Positions 18,442 through 30,300 of a DNA stretch of 64,000 nt are shown one piece after another (the stretch's first letter is position 1; the number at the start of each line of letters is the position of its first letter). This stretch comes from Exilibacterium sp. (GTDB lineage Bacteria; Pseudomonadota; Gammaproteobacteria; Pseudomonadales; Cellvibrionaceae), in NCBI GenBank assembly GCA_028280195.1, contig JANQMH010000052.1, positions 1-64,000 on the forward strand, in the 5' to 3' direction. The notes beneath the pieces were generated by a model, which saw only the letters and a list, made by a program, of their open reading frames with translations, had not been told where the DNA came from and ran no database searches. Position numbers and translations under genes: made by a program.

Positions 18442-20727
18442 ATGAGCGAATGGAAACAGAGCGCCTGCAATTTGTGTTTTGTAAACTGTGGTATTGAAGT
18501 TCAGCTCGGTGGCGACAGCGGCCGGGAGATTGCCAAAGTCCGCGGCGACAAGGCACACCCGAAATCACAGGGCTATATCTGCAACAAGGCCGCGCGCCTC
18601 GGATTCTATCAAAACAATCCGGCCCGCCTGACTCAACCCATGCGCCGCTGCGAAGACGGCAGTTACCAACCGACGAGTTGGGAAACCGCCATTGCGGAAA
18701 TCGCCGCAAAACTGCAGGCCGTTAAAGCAAACTATGGCGGCGAAAAAATCTTTTACTACGGCGGCGGCGCGCAGGGCAATCATCTGTGCGGTACCTATGC
18801 AAGCTCAACCCTCGGTGCCTTGGGGGTCAAATACAAAGGCAGCGCCCTGTCCCAGGAAAAAACCGGGCTGTCATGGGTATTTAGCCGCATGATCGGCGCC
18901 ATCCCCCACGCTGAGATCGAACATGCGCAGACGGTGATGTTTCTGGGGAAAAACCCGTTCATGAGCAACGGTATGAACCGGGCCAGGAACTTCCTGCGCG
19001 ATATCGCCAAAGACCCCGCCCGCCAATTGATCGTCATAGACCCGCGGCGCACGGAAACCGCCGACTATGCCGACTTCCACCTGGCGGTGAAGCCCGGGCG
19101 GGATGCCTGGTGCATGGCGGCCATTATCGCCGCTATTGTCCAGCACCAGACCCTGCCGATGGAATGGTTGAGGCAGCGGACCCGTGGCTACGAAAAAATC
19201 ATCGATAAATTTTCCCGTATTCGCGTGGCCGAGTATGCCGGGTTCGCCGGCCTCGATACCGAACAGGTGCGCGAAGTGGCGCGGGTTATCGCCCAATCGG
19301 AGTCTTTTGCCGCGGAGGAGGATATCGGTATTCAGATGGCGCCGCACTCGACGCTGGTGTCCTACCTGAATCTGTTGCTCAGCCTGCTGACAGGCAATTT
19401 CGGCCGGCCGGGAACCATGGCGATTCCGGTACAATTGGTGGATATTCTGCCTGTAGATCGCTTTGGCGAGCTGGATGAAAACGACAGAGAGGTATCCCGG
19501 CGGCGCCTGCCGGTTACCGGCGCACCGATCCACAGCAATCTATACCCCGGTAATTATCTGGCTGACGAAATCCTCAACGACAGTGACCAGCGCCCGCGCG
19601 CGCTTATCGTAGAGAGTTCCAACCCGGTGCACTCGCTGGCGCAGGCCGGAAAACTTCGCCGGGCGATTCGTTCCCTGGAGTGCAGTGTGGCGATTGACGT
19701 GGCGATGACAGAAACCGCGCGCGAATGCGACTATGTGCTGCCGGCATCGACACAGTATGAGAAGTGGGAGGCGACCTATTTTCCCCGAAATTTTCCCGAC
19801 AATTATTTTCACCTGCGCCCTCCCCTGCTGGCACCGCTGCCGCACACCCTGCCGGAGGCAGAGATTCACGCGCGTCTGATCGAAGCCTTGGAATACTTCG
19901 AGAACGGAGAGTTGGATGCCTTACACAGCGCCGCTGCTGAAGGTATGGAGGCCTATCAACAAGCCTTTTTCTCTGCGGTGACGACAAACCCCAAGATAAA
20001 AAAAGTCGTTTCATATGTGTTATATCGCACACTCGGCCCGGCCTTAGCCGAAGGTCAGGCCGTTACCGCGGCAATATGGGGACTGTGTCAGGTATTTGCC
20101 ATGACATATCCCGGCTATGTCGCCAAGGCAGGGTTCAGTGGCGCTAACGCGGGAACGGATTTGTTTCAAAAGCTGGTGAACTCCCCATCGGGGGCGGTAA
20201 TCGCCGTTGCCGATCACGCAGATACCTTTGCACGTATACCGTTCCCGCAGAACAAACTCCGGCTGGTCATCGGCGAGCTGTTCGAAGAACTCGACCAGTT
20301 GCAGCACCTGGCGCCACTGGTCGACACCTCGGAAGAATATCCCTTTGCCCTGGTGGCCGGTTCCCGGCGCGCCTATACAGCCAACTGCGCCATCCGCAAC
20401 CCCGGCTGGATGAAAGGCAGAGCCGCTACCGCGCTGACAATCCACCCGGAAGATGCGGCGAGGCTCTCCATTCCCGAAGGGGCCCGGGTTGTGGTGAAAA
20501 CACAGGCCGGGCAAGCCGAAGCAGATGTGGCCTACGACGAGCGCTTGCACCCCGGCACGCTTTCCATTCCCAACGGCCAGGGAATGCTTTTCGAAGATGA
20601 GCAGGGCAATGCGCTGGACAGCGGGGTTTATGCCAATGAGTTGACCAGCACGGACCATCGGGATAAATTTATCGGCACGCCTTTGCATAAGTTTGTGCCG
20701 GCGGCTATATTGCTTTGTCAAATGTGA
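18442..20727 (+). CDS. Molybdopterin oxidoreductase (formate dehydrogenase/DMSO reductase family)
   Basis: A 761-residue catalytic subunit with the N-terminal [4Fe-4S] motif CNLCFVNC plus a fourth Cys in 'SQGYICNKAARLG' (residues 9-50), a molybdopterin guanine dinucleotide core ('YYGGGAQGNHLCGTYASS', 'ALSQEKTGLSWV', 'IVIDPRRTETADYADFHLAV') and a C-terminal dinucleotide-binding domain ('NPGWMKGRAATALTIHPEDA'). No Tat signal is visible, so it is probably cytoplasmic. It matches a widespread group of single-gene, functionally uncharacterised members seen in actinobacteria and proteobacteria. No electron-transfer or chaperone gene is adjacent, so the substrate and the electron partner are unknown. 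Two short tandem repeat arrays lie in its 5' region. Confidence 0.85.
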   Translation: MSEWKQSACNLCFVNCGIEVQLGGDSGREIAKVRGDKAHPKSQGYICNKAARLGFYQNNPARLTQPMRRCEDGSYQPTSWETAIAEIAAKLQAVKANYGGEKIFYYGGGAQGNHLCGTYASSTLGALGVKYKGSALSQEKTGLSWVFSRMIGAIPHAEIEHAQTVMFLGKNPFMSNGMNRARNFLRDIAKDPARQLIVIDPRRTETADYADFHLAVKPGRDAWCMAAIIAAIVQHQTLPMEWLRQRTRGYEKIIDKFSRIRVAEYAGFAGLDTEQVREVARVIAQSESFAAEEDIGIQMAPHSTLVSYLNLLLSLLTGNFGRPGTMAIPVQLVDILPVDRFGELDENDREVSRRRLPVTGAPIHSNLYPGNYLADEILNDSDQRPRALIVESSNPVHSLAQAGKLRRAIRSLECSVAIDVAMTETARECDYVLPASTQYEKWEATYFPRNFPDNYFHLRPPLLAPLPHTLPEAEIHARLIEALEYFENGELDALHSAAAEGMEAYQQAFFSAVTTNPKIKKVVSYVLYRTLGPALAEGQAVTAAIWGLCQVFAMTYPGYVAKAGFSGANAGTDLFQKLVNSPSGAVIAVADHADTFARIPFPQNKLRLVIGELFEELDQLQHLAPLVDTSEEYPFALVAGSRRAYTANCAIRNPGWMKGRAATALTIHPEDAARLSIPEGARVVVKTQAGQAEADVAYDERLHPGTLSIPNGQGMLFEDEQGNALDSGVYANELTSTDHRDKFIGTPLHKFVPAAILLCQM

Positions 20728-20774
20728 GGGAAGAGGCAGTTATCACTGTCCGTCCCCTAGCCCCTCAACAGTAC

Positions 20775-21389
20775 CTATCGACTTTCTGATTCAATAGTGA
20801 TAACTGGAAAATAATCTACACCTGACCATAACGCTGGAGGACTCGCAGACATATCAAAACATTGATCATGAAGCTCTTTTGGTTTACGAAGTTTAATCTC
20901 TCTAGGATGAACCTTTTTGACATGATATCTGTCACCAAAAATAGACAGTTTGCTTTCCCAGAACTCACTGATTTTTGAATAATATTCTAAATATGCCTGG
21001 TCACACTCCATAATTTCTTGGACCATATTTCTCACACTAAAATACAACCCATAGCTAGTTATTTGTACTCTCCCTATAGGAATCCCCTTGCCAACTGGCT
21101 CTATCAACGAATAAGTAACAGCACAAACCAATTCAGCAGTTGAGCATTTATTAGACACCAGACATTCTTCGTTTTCACTAGCAATTATAGAAAACGAAGA
21201 ATGCTTCTTATGCAACAAAGTTTCTCCTGATATTGAGTACGTTGGGGTCAAATAGGTCCAAGACCACTCTTCATTATCAACGACTACTTTTTGATCGAAA
21301 ATACCGTGGCAGTTTAATGCAAATGCCTTGGTGCAAAATAGGCAAAGGTACGAGACCATTAACATTCTACCTGTCATTAGAAACTCCAA
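20775..21389 (-). CDS. Probable periplasmic immunity protein for the RHS/Tae4-like toxin
   Basis: A 204-residue protein with an N-terminal signal peptide ('MLMVSYLCLFCTKAFALNCH', cleavage around residue 25), hence periplasmic or secreted. It has several Cys and no domain I recognise. Its start overlaps the 3' end of the giant RHS toxin gene by 13 bp on the same strand, the usual position for a cognate immunity gene. It is AT-rich like the toxin tip and unlike the body of the RHS gene. A peptidoglycan-amidase toxin acts in the periplasm, so a periplasmic location fits. It is longer than the roughly 120-residue Tai4 family, so it may be a different immunity fold. ATGs at 21377 and 21365 are also possible starts. 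Confidence 0.65.
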   Translation of the reverse strand: MEFLMTGRMLMVSYLCLFCTKAFALNCHGIFDQKVVVDNEEWSWTYLTPTYSISGETLLHKKHSSFSIIASENEECLVSNKCSTAELVCAVTYSLIEPVGKGIPIGRVQITSYGLYFSVRNMVQEIMECDQAYLEYYSKISEFWESKLSIFGDRYHVKKVHPREIKLRKPKELHDQCFDMSASPPALWSGVDYFPVITIESESR

Positions 21390-24300
21390 TAACTCGCTGT
21401 TGTACCTACAGGAGCCGTGCTAAACCATCCGTCTATGGCTACCTTCCCACCAGAACTCCAGGCTGTCACATGATTTAATCCAGCTCTTCCTGACGGATCT
21501 CGATACATGACAATTCCCCTACCTGCCTTGCCAACTTGGCCAGCAACTCCACTACCACCAGCCCAGGTACTATCTGCCGAGCCAAACGTTTTAGTCAAAT
21601 ATTTTTCCATGCTATGGACACTTGTAATTACTCTTGTTCCTGCCGGATTGAATCCACCAGAGGTTATAGGTGCCCCAGCATTTGTGAGTGCAATGGAAAC
21701 CCTTGTAGAACAAGCATTTGCAAGTTCAAACTCTTGAATTTGTTTGTCAGTGAAACCAGCTTCCTTAAATACGTCTTCACTACTCATCAGGCTAAGTCGC
21801 TTCATCTCGGATTCAAATTTTTTCCAATTAACGTTATTCCGATTCTTTTGTGCATCTCGCTCAATCTGCGAATTGCCATTAAATGCTTGCGCAAATGCGG
21901 CAGTAACGGCTCCGTTGGCAAACTTTCCACCACTTATCTCAGAAACCGTACCGCCTACAACAGCCGCGGTCACCACACGAATCGCATCGGCAAAAAGCTC
22001 CGCATCATTTGGCATTATACCATTAACGTTAATGGCTTTGGTAAGCCCGGCACTGACGAAACCATGTCCGAACTTGCCACCCTGTAACACGCTCATTACG
22101 CCTCCAGCAGCTGCATGACTGGCAAGATGCCAAAAGCCATCTTTTGTACCCCAGGACCAGAAGCTACCATCACCCGTAAATCCATCACCAGTCGCAGAAA
22201 AAGCTGCCGCCGATATGGCGGCGAAAGCAGCAGACCGAAGCGCGGCGCCAAAGTCATGTGTATAGCCTAACCCAGAGCCAAATGCTGCTGCACCACATAA
22301 CGCGGGTGATCCTCCTATACAACTGATCGCAGTGCCTATCCCTTGAAGAATCGGTATATCGAACGCTCGGCCGGCTTCACCTAATGCGTATCCAATAACA
22401 AATGCAACAAAAATATCGTCTATTCCAAATAAATAACCACTTGGGTCAGTACCATTTAAAGGGTTATTGAAACCATAACTGTATCGGTTGTAACTTTGCG
22501 TACTGGACGTCATTTGTACAAACGGGTCAGCCTGAATAAACCGCCCCAACCTCGGGTCGTACACCCGCCCGTTCATATGAATCAAGCCCACCGCATCGAG
22601 ATGCTCATGCATCGTAAAACCCCGCGGCGTCGGCAGCGGATCAACAATAACCGGGGTAAAATTCAACAACTGCGCTGGCGTATAAGTCGCCCAGTCAAGC
22701 GCATTGCGCCGCTGCCCCCAGGCATCGAAGCTGAACAGCAACGGCAGATTGTTGCCATCCCTGGCAATACCACCTGTTACATCCGTGATAACATCCAGCG
22801 AACCCAGGTGATCCTTGTGCAGGTACTGGGTTTTCTCGCTGAGCAGCTGGTCACCGCTGTCGCGGTAGACCGTAATCAGTACATCGCCCGGCAGATAGCG
22901 TTTGATCTCCTTCGATCCATCGGGGTGGGCGACCTTTTCCACATTGCCGATATAGCGGGTGATGGTGGTTCCCGCGGAACTGCTGTCGGTGCGCAAAAAG
23001 CGTGCGCGATCGGGAGCGTATTGAAAGGTGATGGTATGACCGCCCTTACTGATCTCACGGGGCTTGTCAAAGGTCGTATATACCAAGGTGCGGCCGCCCA
23101 GATCGCCCACTGACGTGTCACTCGTCATATTGCCATTGGCGTCATAGCTGTAGCTGACGCCGTCACCGGTCGCCGTCACCGCGTGGGGGCCGGCATTCGT
23201 GCCGTAGGTATAACTGCCGACCCCGGTCTTGAAGATGATATTGCCGCGGCTGTTGTACTGCACCGTGCGGGCCGCCTGGCCGCCGACCTGGGCCCGGGTC
23301 AGGCGGTTTAATCCGTCGTAGCTAAACGTTTCGGTCAGGCTCTTAGCGCCGCTATAGTCATTGCGACTCAGCAGATTGCCGATGTCGTCCCAGCTGTAGG
23401 TGTGGTCCTGAATATCGCCCAGGCCGGGACTCAGCTCGCTGTAAATGCCGGTCAGCCGCCCGGTGGCCGGGTCATAGCTGCGCCGGCTGCTGACGCCATT
23501 GCCATTGAGGTATTCGCTCACATTGCCGCGCCGGTCCATGCTCTGCACGGTGTGGTAGGTGGTGCGGTGGCTGCCGTCCGGCAGCTTGACCGCATCCACC
23601 ACGTTTTCCAGATAGCCGTAGGCGTTGTAGCGGTGCTGAATGGCATTGTCCCGGAAGCTGCCGTCACCGGCAGCGTCGAAGACCTGGAAGGTGCGGCCGT
23701 ACTGGTCGTAGGTCACCCGCTGGTAGTGGTTGTCGTCACCGCTGCCACCGAGGTTGGTGGTGGTTTCGTCGAGGCGGCCAAAGGTATCGTAGTAATGCTG
23801 CTTGAGGTAGCCGCTGATGCTGTCCTGCACATAATCGAGGGCGCCGCGACCACTGCCAGCGGGGGCGTTATTGTAGTGCCAGACCGTATCGCCTTCGGTG
23901 CTGCCGTTGCTGCGCTGATCGGTACGCGCCACCAGGCGCCCCAGCAGGTCGTAACTCAGGGTGCTTATCTGCCCTTTGGCATCGATTTGCCGGGTCAGCT
24001 CACCAAAGGCGTTGTACTGGTACAGCCACCAGCCGGGCTGCGGTTGCGCGGTGCTAGTGGGACAAGCGCCGCTGCCGTTGACATGCCCACCCTTGTCGGG
24101 ATCGCGCAGCGCCGTTTTACGGCCGCGGTTGTCATAGCACATCTCGATATGGCTGACCGGGGCATCGCCATTGCCCAGGGTGTCGACCCGTACCAGGTTA
24201 CCGTGCACATCGTACTGGTAGGTAAGCCGGCCATTGAGGTGGTCGATCACTTCCACCATCTCGCCCAGCACATTGGCAATCTCGGTCTTGCTCTGTCCGG

Positions 24301-27300
24301 CCGGGTTAGTGGTGATGGTCGCCAGGCCATTGTAGTCGACGGTTACGGGCTGGCTGATGCCCGGCAGATCGGTACGCACCACGCGGCCGAGAATATCGTA
24401 CTGCAACTCGGTCCAGTACTGGGCACTGCCGCCGTGGGGTTCGCTGGTGCGTTTGACGCGGCCCAGACTGTCGTACTCCGTATCGACATAGGTCCAGCTG
24501 CCGTCAAAATGCCGGGTAGCACTGCGCACAGGGCGGGCCAGCACATCAAAATAGCTTGTGCTTTCGCCGCCGCCGGCCCGGGTCTCCGTGGCTTTGTAAA
24601 CCGCGCTGGCCGGACAGCTGCCGTCGCAGGCGCTGAGCAGGGTCTGCACATAGGCGCCGGTGGGGCTGGCACTGAAGTATTCGCGCCCGAGCTGGCCGTA
24701 GCTGAGGTGGGTGATCACACCGTTGATATCGGCAATCTGTGTCGGCTGACCGAAGACATCGCGGGCCAGTACCTGTTCAGTCACTTGGCTATAGGCATTG
24801 CGCTGCAGATCGACATAACGACCGGCGGTGTCGAAAGTCGTGGTCGCCGTACGCGATGCGACGCCGCCAGCGCTCTGCACGACTTCGGTGATATTGCCCC
24901 AGGCATCGTAGCCATAGGTAGTCGTCAGCGCGTGGGCCGTGCCGGGTTCGACCGTTTCGGTGTGCAACAAGCCGCGCAAACTGCCATTGTCGTGGTAGCT
25001 GAAGGCCGATGTGCGGGTGGCGCTGGCACCGTCGCGATAGGTGGTGACCGCCGTCCGGCTCAGTCGCCCCATGCGTTTTTCCCACTCGCTGGCACCGTAG
25101 GTATTGCCCGTCACTTTTTCCACCACGGTAATACCGCTGCCGTCCTCGGTGGTGACCACAATCTCGGTGGCATTGCCATAACGCTGGTTACTGTCAACCA
25201 CGCCGTCGCCATCGTAGTCGTCATAGGTCTGGGTGGTGATCACCGTCTGCAGCAGACTGCCCTGGGTGTCGCCATTGCCCGCCAGGTCATAGGTTTCTTC
25301 GCGGCTTTCTGCCAATACCGGTTGGTATGGCAAAGGCGGACTGCCGTTATTCCAGTGCGACAGTGTCCAGGTATTGGTGGCGCGACTGAGCAAGTGGCCC
25401 TGCGCCGTGCGCACTTCCGTAATCAGCGGGTGGCCGATAAAGGGAAAGTCCTGGCGGTAGGTGGTCACGGTGCTGACACCGGTCTGGAGATCGGTGCTCT
25501 GCACACTCTGGAAGCCGAGCATACCGCGCCCGGCCGCCTGCAGTTTGGCTTCGCCGTAATCGTAGCGAATACGGCTCTGGGCACTGGCGTTGATCATACC
25601 AGGTTGACTGCCCGCCGCCGGCGCGCTGCTGGCCAGCTCCGTCACCACGTAGATAGGCCCGGTCAGTTCCAGCACCGGCTGGGTCTTGCCCAGGGTCTGA
25701 CTGCCGGCCGGCAACAGCCAGTCGCCGTTCAGTGCGCTGTAAAACTCACCGCTGTCGGTGGTGCAGTAGGTATGCGTACCGCCGGGGCCAAAACCCAGCC
25801 CGGGCGGCAGGGTGATGGTATTGCAGCTTTGCGCGGTGCTGACATCGATGCGGCTGTAGTGGCCGCTGTGGGACAGCGAGCCATAGCTGATCTCGGTGCG
25901 ATTGCCGAGCCCGTTGGTAATGGCGGTGATTTTATTGCGCGCCTGATGCGCACCCAGGCCGGTATAGGTCAGCAGCCTGTTGTCTTCGACGCGCACATAG
26001 TCGACCCGGCCATCGCCGTTGATATCGAACAACAGGTGGGCGTGGTTGGCGCTGCCGACGTGGCGCAGGGTTTCCGCGGCGTTGAAGCCCGCCCCGTTCC
26101 AGACAGCCACTCTCAGCGTATTGTCCCTGGTATCGCGCCAGGCCAGGTCGGGATAGCCGTCGTGATTGTAGTCGATCACTTGCGGCGGTTTGCCAACAAG
26201 GTCGAGCGTGCCCTCGCCGGTAAAGCCCGCACCCGTATTGATACTGTAATACCAGCCGCTGGCATTGTTGACAATTCGCCGGTAGACAATATCGGTAAGG
26301 CCGTCACCATTGAAATCGGCCCCGATCAAATCGTAACGCACCTCGGGGTTGAAGCCTTCACCCACGGCATCATTGAGATTGAAATAGGTCTCAAAGGTAT
26401 TGTCCGCCTTGAGGGTTAAACCGCTGGACAGATTCAACACCACGGTGGTGCCACCGAGGCCACCGAGATCCAGCACCTCGCGACTCTGCAGATACAGATC
26501 GCCCAGACCATCGCCGTTGAAGTCCAGACCGCCGCTCAGCGCACTGTTGATATACTGCGGCAAACCGGCGGCAGTGGGTACATCACCGAGCACGACTTCA
26601 GCACCAAAGGTATAGCGGCGGTGACTGTTGGCGGGCTGGGACGTATCGATCTGTAACAGCCGGCTGTAAAGCACCTTGTTGCGCAGCGTCACCACATCCA
26701 CCAGGCCATCGGCATTGATATCGAGGAAATTGGCATCGACATCGGTTACCGGGGTATCGATCGGACTGCTGGACAATTTCCAGCTGCCGTCACCCTGGGG
26801 GCTGGCCAGGAGCACGCGCCAGCGCCCGCTGCGCTGGTTAAAGACGATCACATCCTGGCGGCCGTCGGCATTGTAGTCGATGATCTGGACTTTGACGTCT
26901 TCGCTGCCCACGTCCTCGTGGTAAGTCACGGCACCGCTGCCGTTAGTGAAGGTGGCGTTTTGCAAGGCGGTGCCATCCGACAGTTTGTAGTGCAGATGGT
27001 GGTCAGTATCGCTGCCGTCCACATCCCATTCCAGCCACACCAGGTCCATATAGCCGTCGCCGTTGATATCGGCGGGCCGGTAATCATACAGGCCGCGGTC
27101 GCTCTTGCTGCTGAAGGTGGTATTGCCACTGGCAACCGAGTCGATACCGCTGTGCTCTGCCGTCCAGCTAAACTGTGTGGCCGGCAGGCAGACGCTGTCG
27201 CGGCATTCCCGTACTGCTGTCAGCTGGCTGGTTTTATTGGCGCGGCTGCCGACATCGGCATAGGTCAAATGGTAACTGCGCAGCAGCTGGCCGCTGTCGC

Positions 27301-30300
27301 TTATGTCGATACGCTGCAAACGGCGGCTGGTGGTATAGCCATAGCCGGCGACATAGCCGCTAATGGTATCCGCGCGGTTGTCACTGTAATCGAAGCTAAC
27401 GCTGACCGCTCCCCCGGCATAGCTGACCGCACTGAGCCGCTGGCCGCCGCCGGCGAGGTAACTGTAGTCGATCGCATTGCCGACACTGTCGGCAAAGCGG
27501 TTTTGCAACCAGCTCAGGGTATGGGGGCCGGCCTGCTGGCGCGCATCGGTGGTCTGGCCGTAGTGACTGGTGGAGCCGTCTTTGCGGGTGACGGTAAAGA
27601 AATCCGGGTGACCGGCGCTGCCACCGCTGGCCGTCACCGTCACAAAACGGTCAATCTCGGTGTGGTAGGTCGCCCCCACCGCGCCGTAGTGGCTGCCGCT
27701 GATCAGCACCAGGCGCTGGCCATCCAAACAAAAGCGGTCGTCACTGCTCCAACTGATGGGCTTGGCCCGACCATCCTGGGCCAGGGTCTGCCGGCAGCGG
27801 GTAATGGCCGATACGCCGCCCAGCGACCAGCCCTGCCCCAGCAGGCCATTGCCGGCCTGGCTGGAATAATTCAGGGACAGGGGCGGCGTCACCCCGGCGG
27901 TGCCGGCCGGCATCGCCAGCGGCATGCGGTAGGTGGCCGCGCCGGACTCATCGACGCGCAACTGGCCGGCGCTGGTACCAATCCGATCTGAGGCCCGTAC
28001 CGCCGCGCTATTGATCGCCGGCGCCGCGGCCAGCAACGGCGCCGGCGCGTCGGCGACGCCGGCCACCAGTTGCACTGTCGCCGAGCCCGAGGTGCGGAAA
28101 GCGCTGCACGCCGTATAGGTGTCGACGGTATTGCAGGCCTGCACCCGGTAGGTGTAATTGCCATTGCCGAGCCCGTCGACGCCATGGCTGAGCAGGGTGC
28201 CGCCATAGCCGGCCACGTCGGCCCAGCTGCCGGCATTGATTTGCTGCTGCAGGCGATAGCGGGTCACCTGGCCGCCAGCCGCCGGCCAACTCAGATTCAG
28301 GGAGCCATTACTGCTGACCGCCGGCGCCAGCGACAGGCTCGAGGGCGGGGACGGCGACAGGGCCACCACCGTGGTTCTCTGTGCACTCCAGGCACTGCAA
28401 TAGGTGCCGCTGCAGGCCTGGACCTGATAGTCGTAGGTGCCATCCCCCTGCCCCGCCACAGCCGCGCTCAGACTGCTGCCCGTATAGCGGGTCGACCAGT
28501 TCCCACCGGCGGGCCGTTCGCGCAATATATAGCGATCGACAACACTGGGGCTGGCGCTCCAACTGAGAGTATAGCTGCCGTCGTTATCCGTTGCCGGCCC
28601 ACTGAGCGACCCCGGCGCGGCGGGCACCACCGAGACTGTGGCGCTATTGCCCAACGGCCACTGCAGGCAGCCGGTGACAATGATATTGCAGACATTCTGC
28701 ACCACGCGATAGCTGTAGTCGCCACTCGGTTTCTGGCTGAAGGCAACACTGCTATTGGTGCCGGTATAGACCGTTAACCAGCTGCCGCCATTGACGGATT
28801 CCTGCAGCCACAGCTGGCTGCCGGCCGGCCCATTGCCGGACCAACTGACGGTATAACTGCCCGTGCTGGTCGCCGGTGCGCTGAGGATCAGCAGGGCCAC
28901 CGTTACCAGATTCGATTGGACATAGTTGCTGCAGGCGCTGAAGCTCCCGACCTGGTTACAGGCGCGCACCCGATAGCGATAGTTGCCCATGATCTTGCCG
29001 CTGAAGCCACGCGACCGCGCCGCGCCGCTGTAGACAGTGCTCCAGCCGGCCGTGCCGACGGCCTCCTGCAGCTCGTAGTAACTGACCGTTCCGCCGGCCG
29101 GGGCCCAGCTGACGGTGTAATTGCCATCGGCGTTCTCGGCCGGTGCGCCGGCAATGTTCGCCGGCGCGCCCGGCACCCGTGCCACCTGTACGGTTTTCAC
29201 CGCCGTCCAGCCACTGCAGCCGCTGGCGTTGCAGCCCCGCACCCGGTAGCTGTAGCTACCGTCCGGTTTCCCGGAGAGGGTTGCGGCGGTGGCGGCTGTA
29301 TTCTGCAACGTCGACCAGGCGCCGCCGTTGCGCTGCTCCTGCAACTGATAGGTGGCAGCGGTACCCGATGAGGCGCCCCAGGACAGAGAGAACGCGCCGT
29401 CGGTATCGGTGGCGGGCGCACTGATCGCACCGGGCGCAGCCGGCACACGCAACACAAACACGGCTTTGGTAGTACTGAAACTGCTACAACCGGTGGTATT
29501 GCAACTGCGCACGCGGTAGCTGTAGGTATTGTCGGTTTTACCGCTGAACGCTCTGGACAGTGCTGCCGTATCCTGGACTGTCTGCCAGGCGCCGCTGCCG
29601 GTTTTTTCCTGCAGGGTATAGCGGGTTGCCGCCGATACGGCGCTCCACGACACGGTGTAACTACCGCTGCTGGCGGTGGCCGGCACGGTGAAGGTGGCGG
29701 GCGGACTGGCCGGCGGCGGCAGTGTTACCACGATCTGCGCTGCACCGGAATACAGCGTCGCATTGATCGGGTAACCGATAAACAAATAGGTGCGGTAGCG
29801 GTAGCTGCCGGTGGGTTTATTGGTAAAGGTTTTACTGCTGCTCCCGGGGCCCTGCACCACTGTCCAGGCGCCGCCATTGACCTGTTCCTGCAGGCCCCAG
29901 GTGGTGTTCCAGGAAACGGTGTAGTTGCCGCTGGTACTGCTGCCCGGCACCGCCGGCGGCGACTGCGGGTTACTCACCACGGCGGTTTTGACCGCGGAGT
30001 AGCCCGAACAGCCGACCGCATTACAGGCCCGTACACGATAGCCATAACTGGCGTCGCCCAGGCCCGATTCCGCCCGCGACGTCGCACTGTTGTCCTGCAG
30101 CGTCGACCAGCTGCCGCTGTTGATACGGCGCTGGAGCGTATATCGCGCAGCGCCGGCAACCGCCGACCAGGACACCGTATAGCTGCCGCTGGCACTGTTG
30201 GCCGGCACCGTAAAGTTCGCGGGTACACCCGGCGCCGATGCGGCCACCACAATCTGCGCCTCGGCAGAGAACACGGGCGTGTTTACCGGATAGGGGATGA

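Noticed and set aside
23402-26419. A 1005-codon open frame antisense to the RHS gene
   Set aside because: It is low in meaningful motifs, rich in Ala/Gly/Val/Ile, and lies exactly over a strong RHS coding region; a GC-bias shadow.
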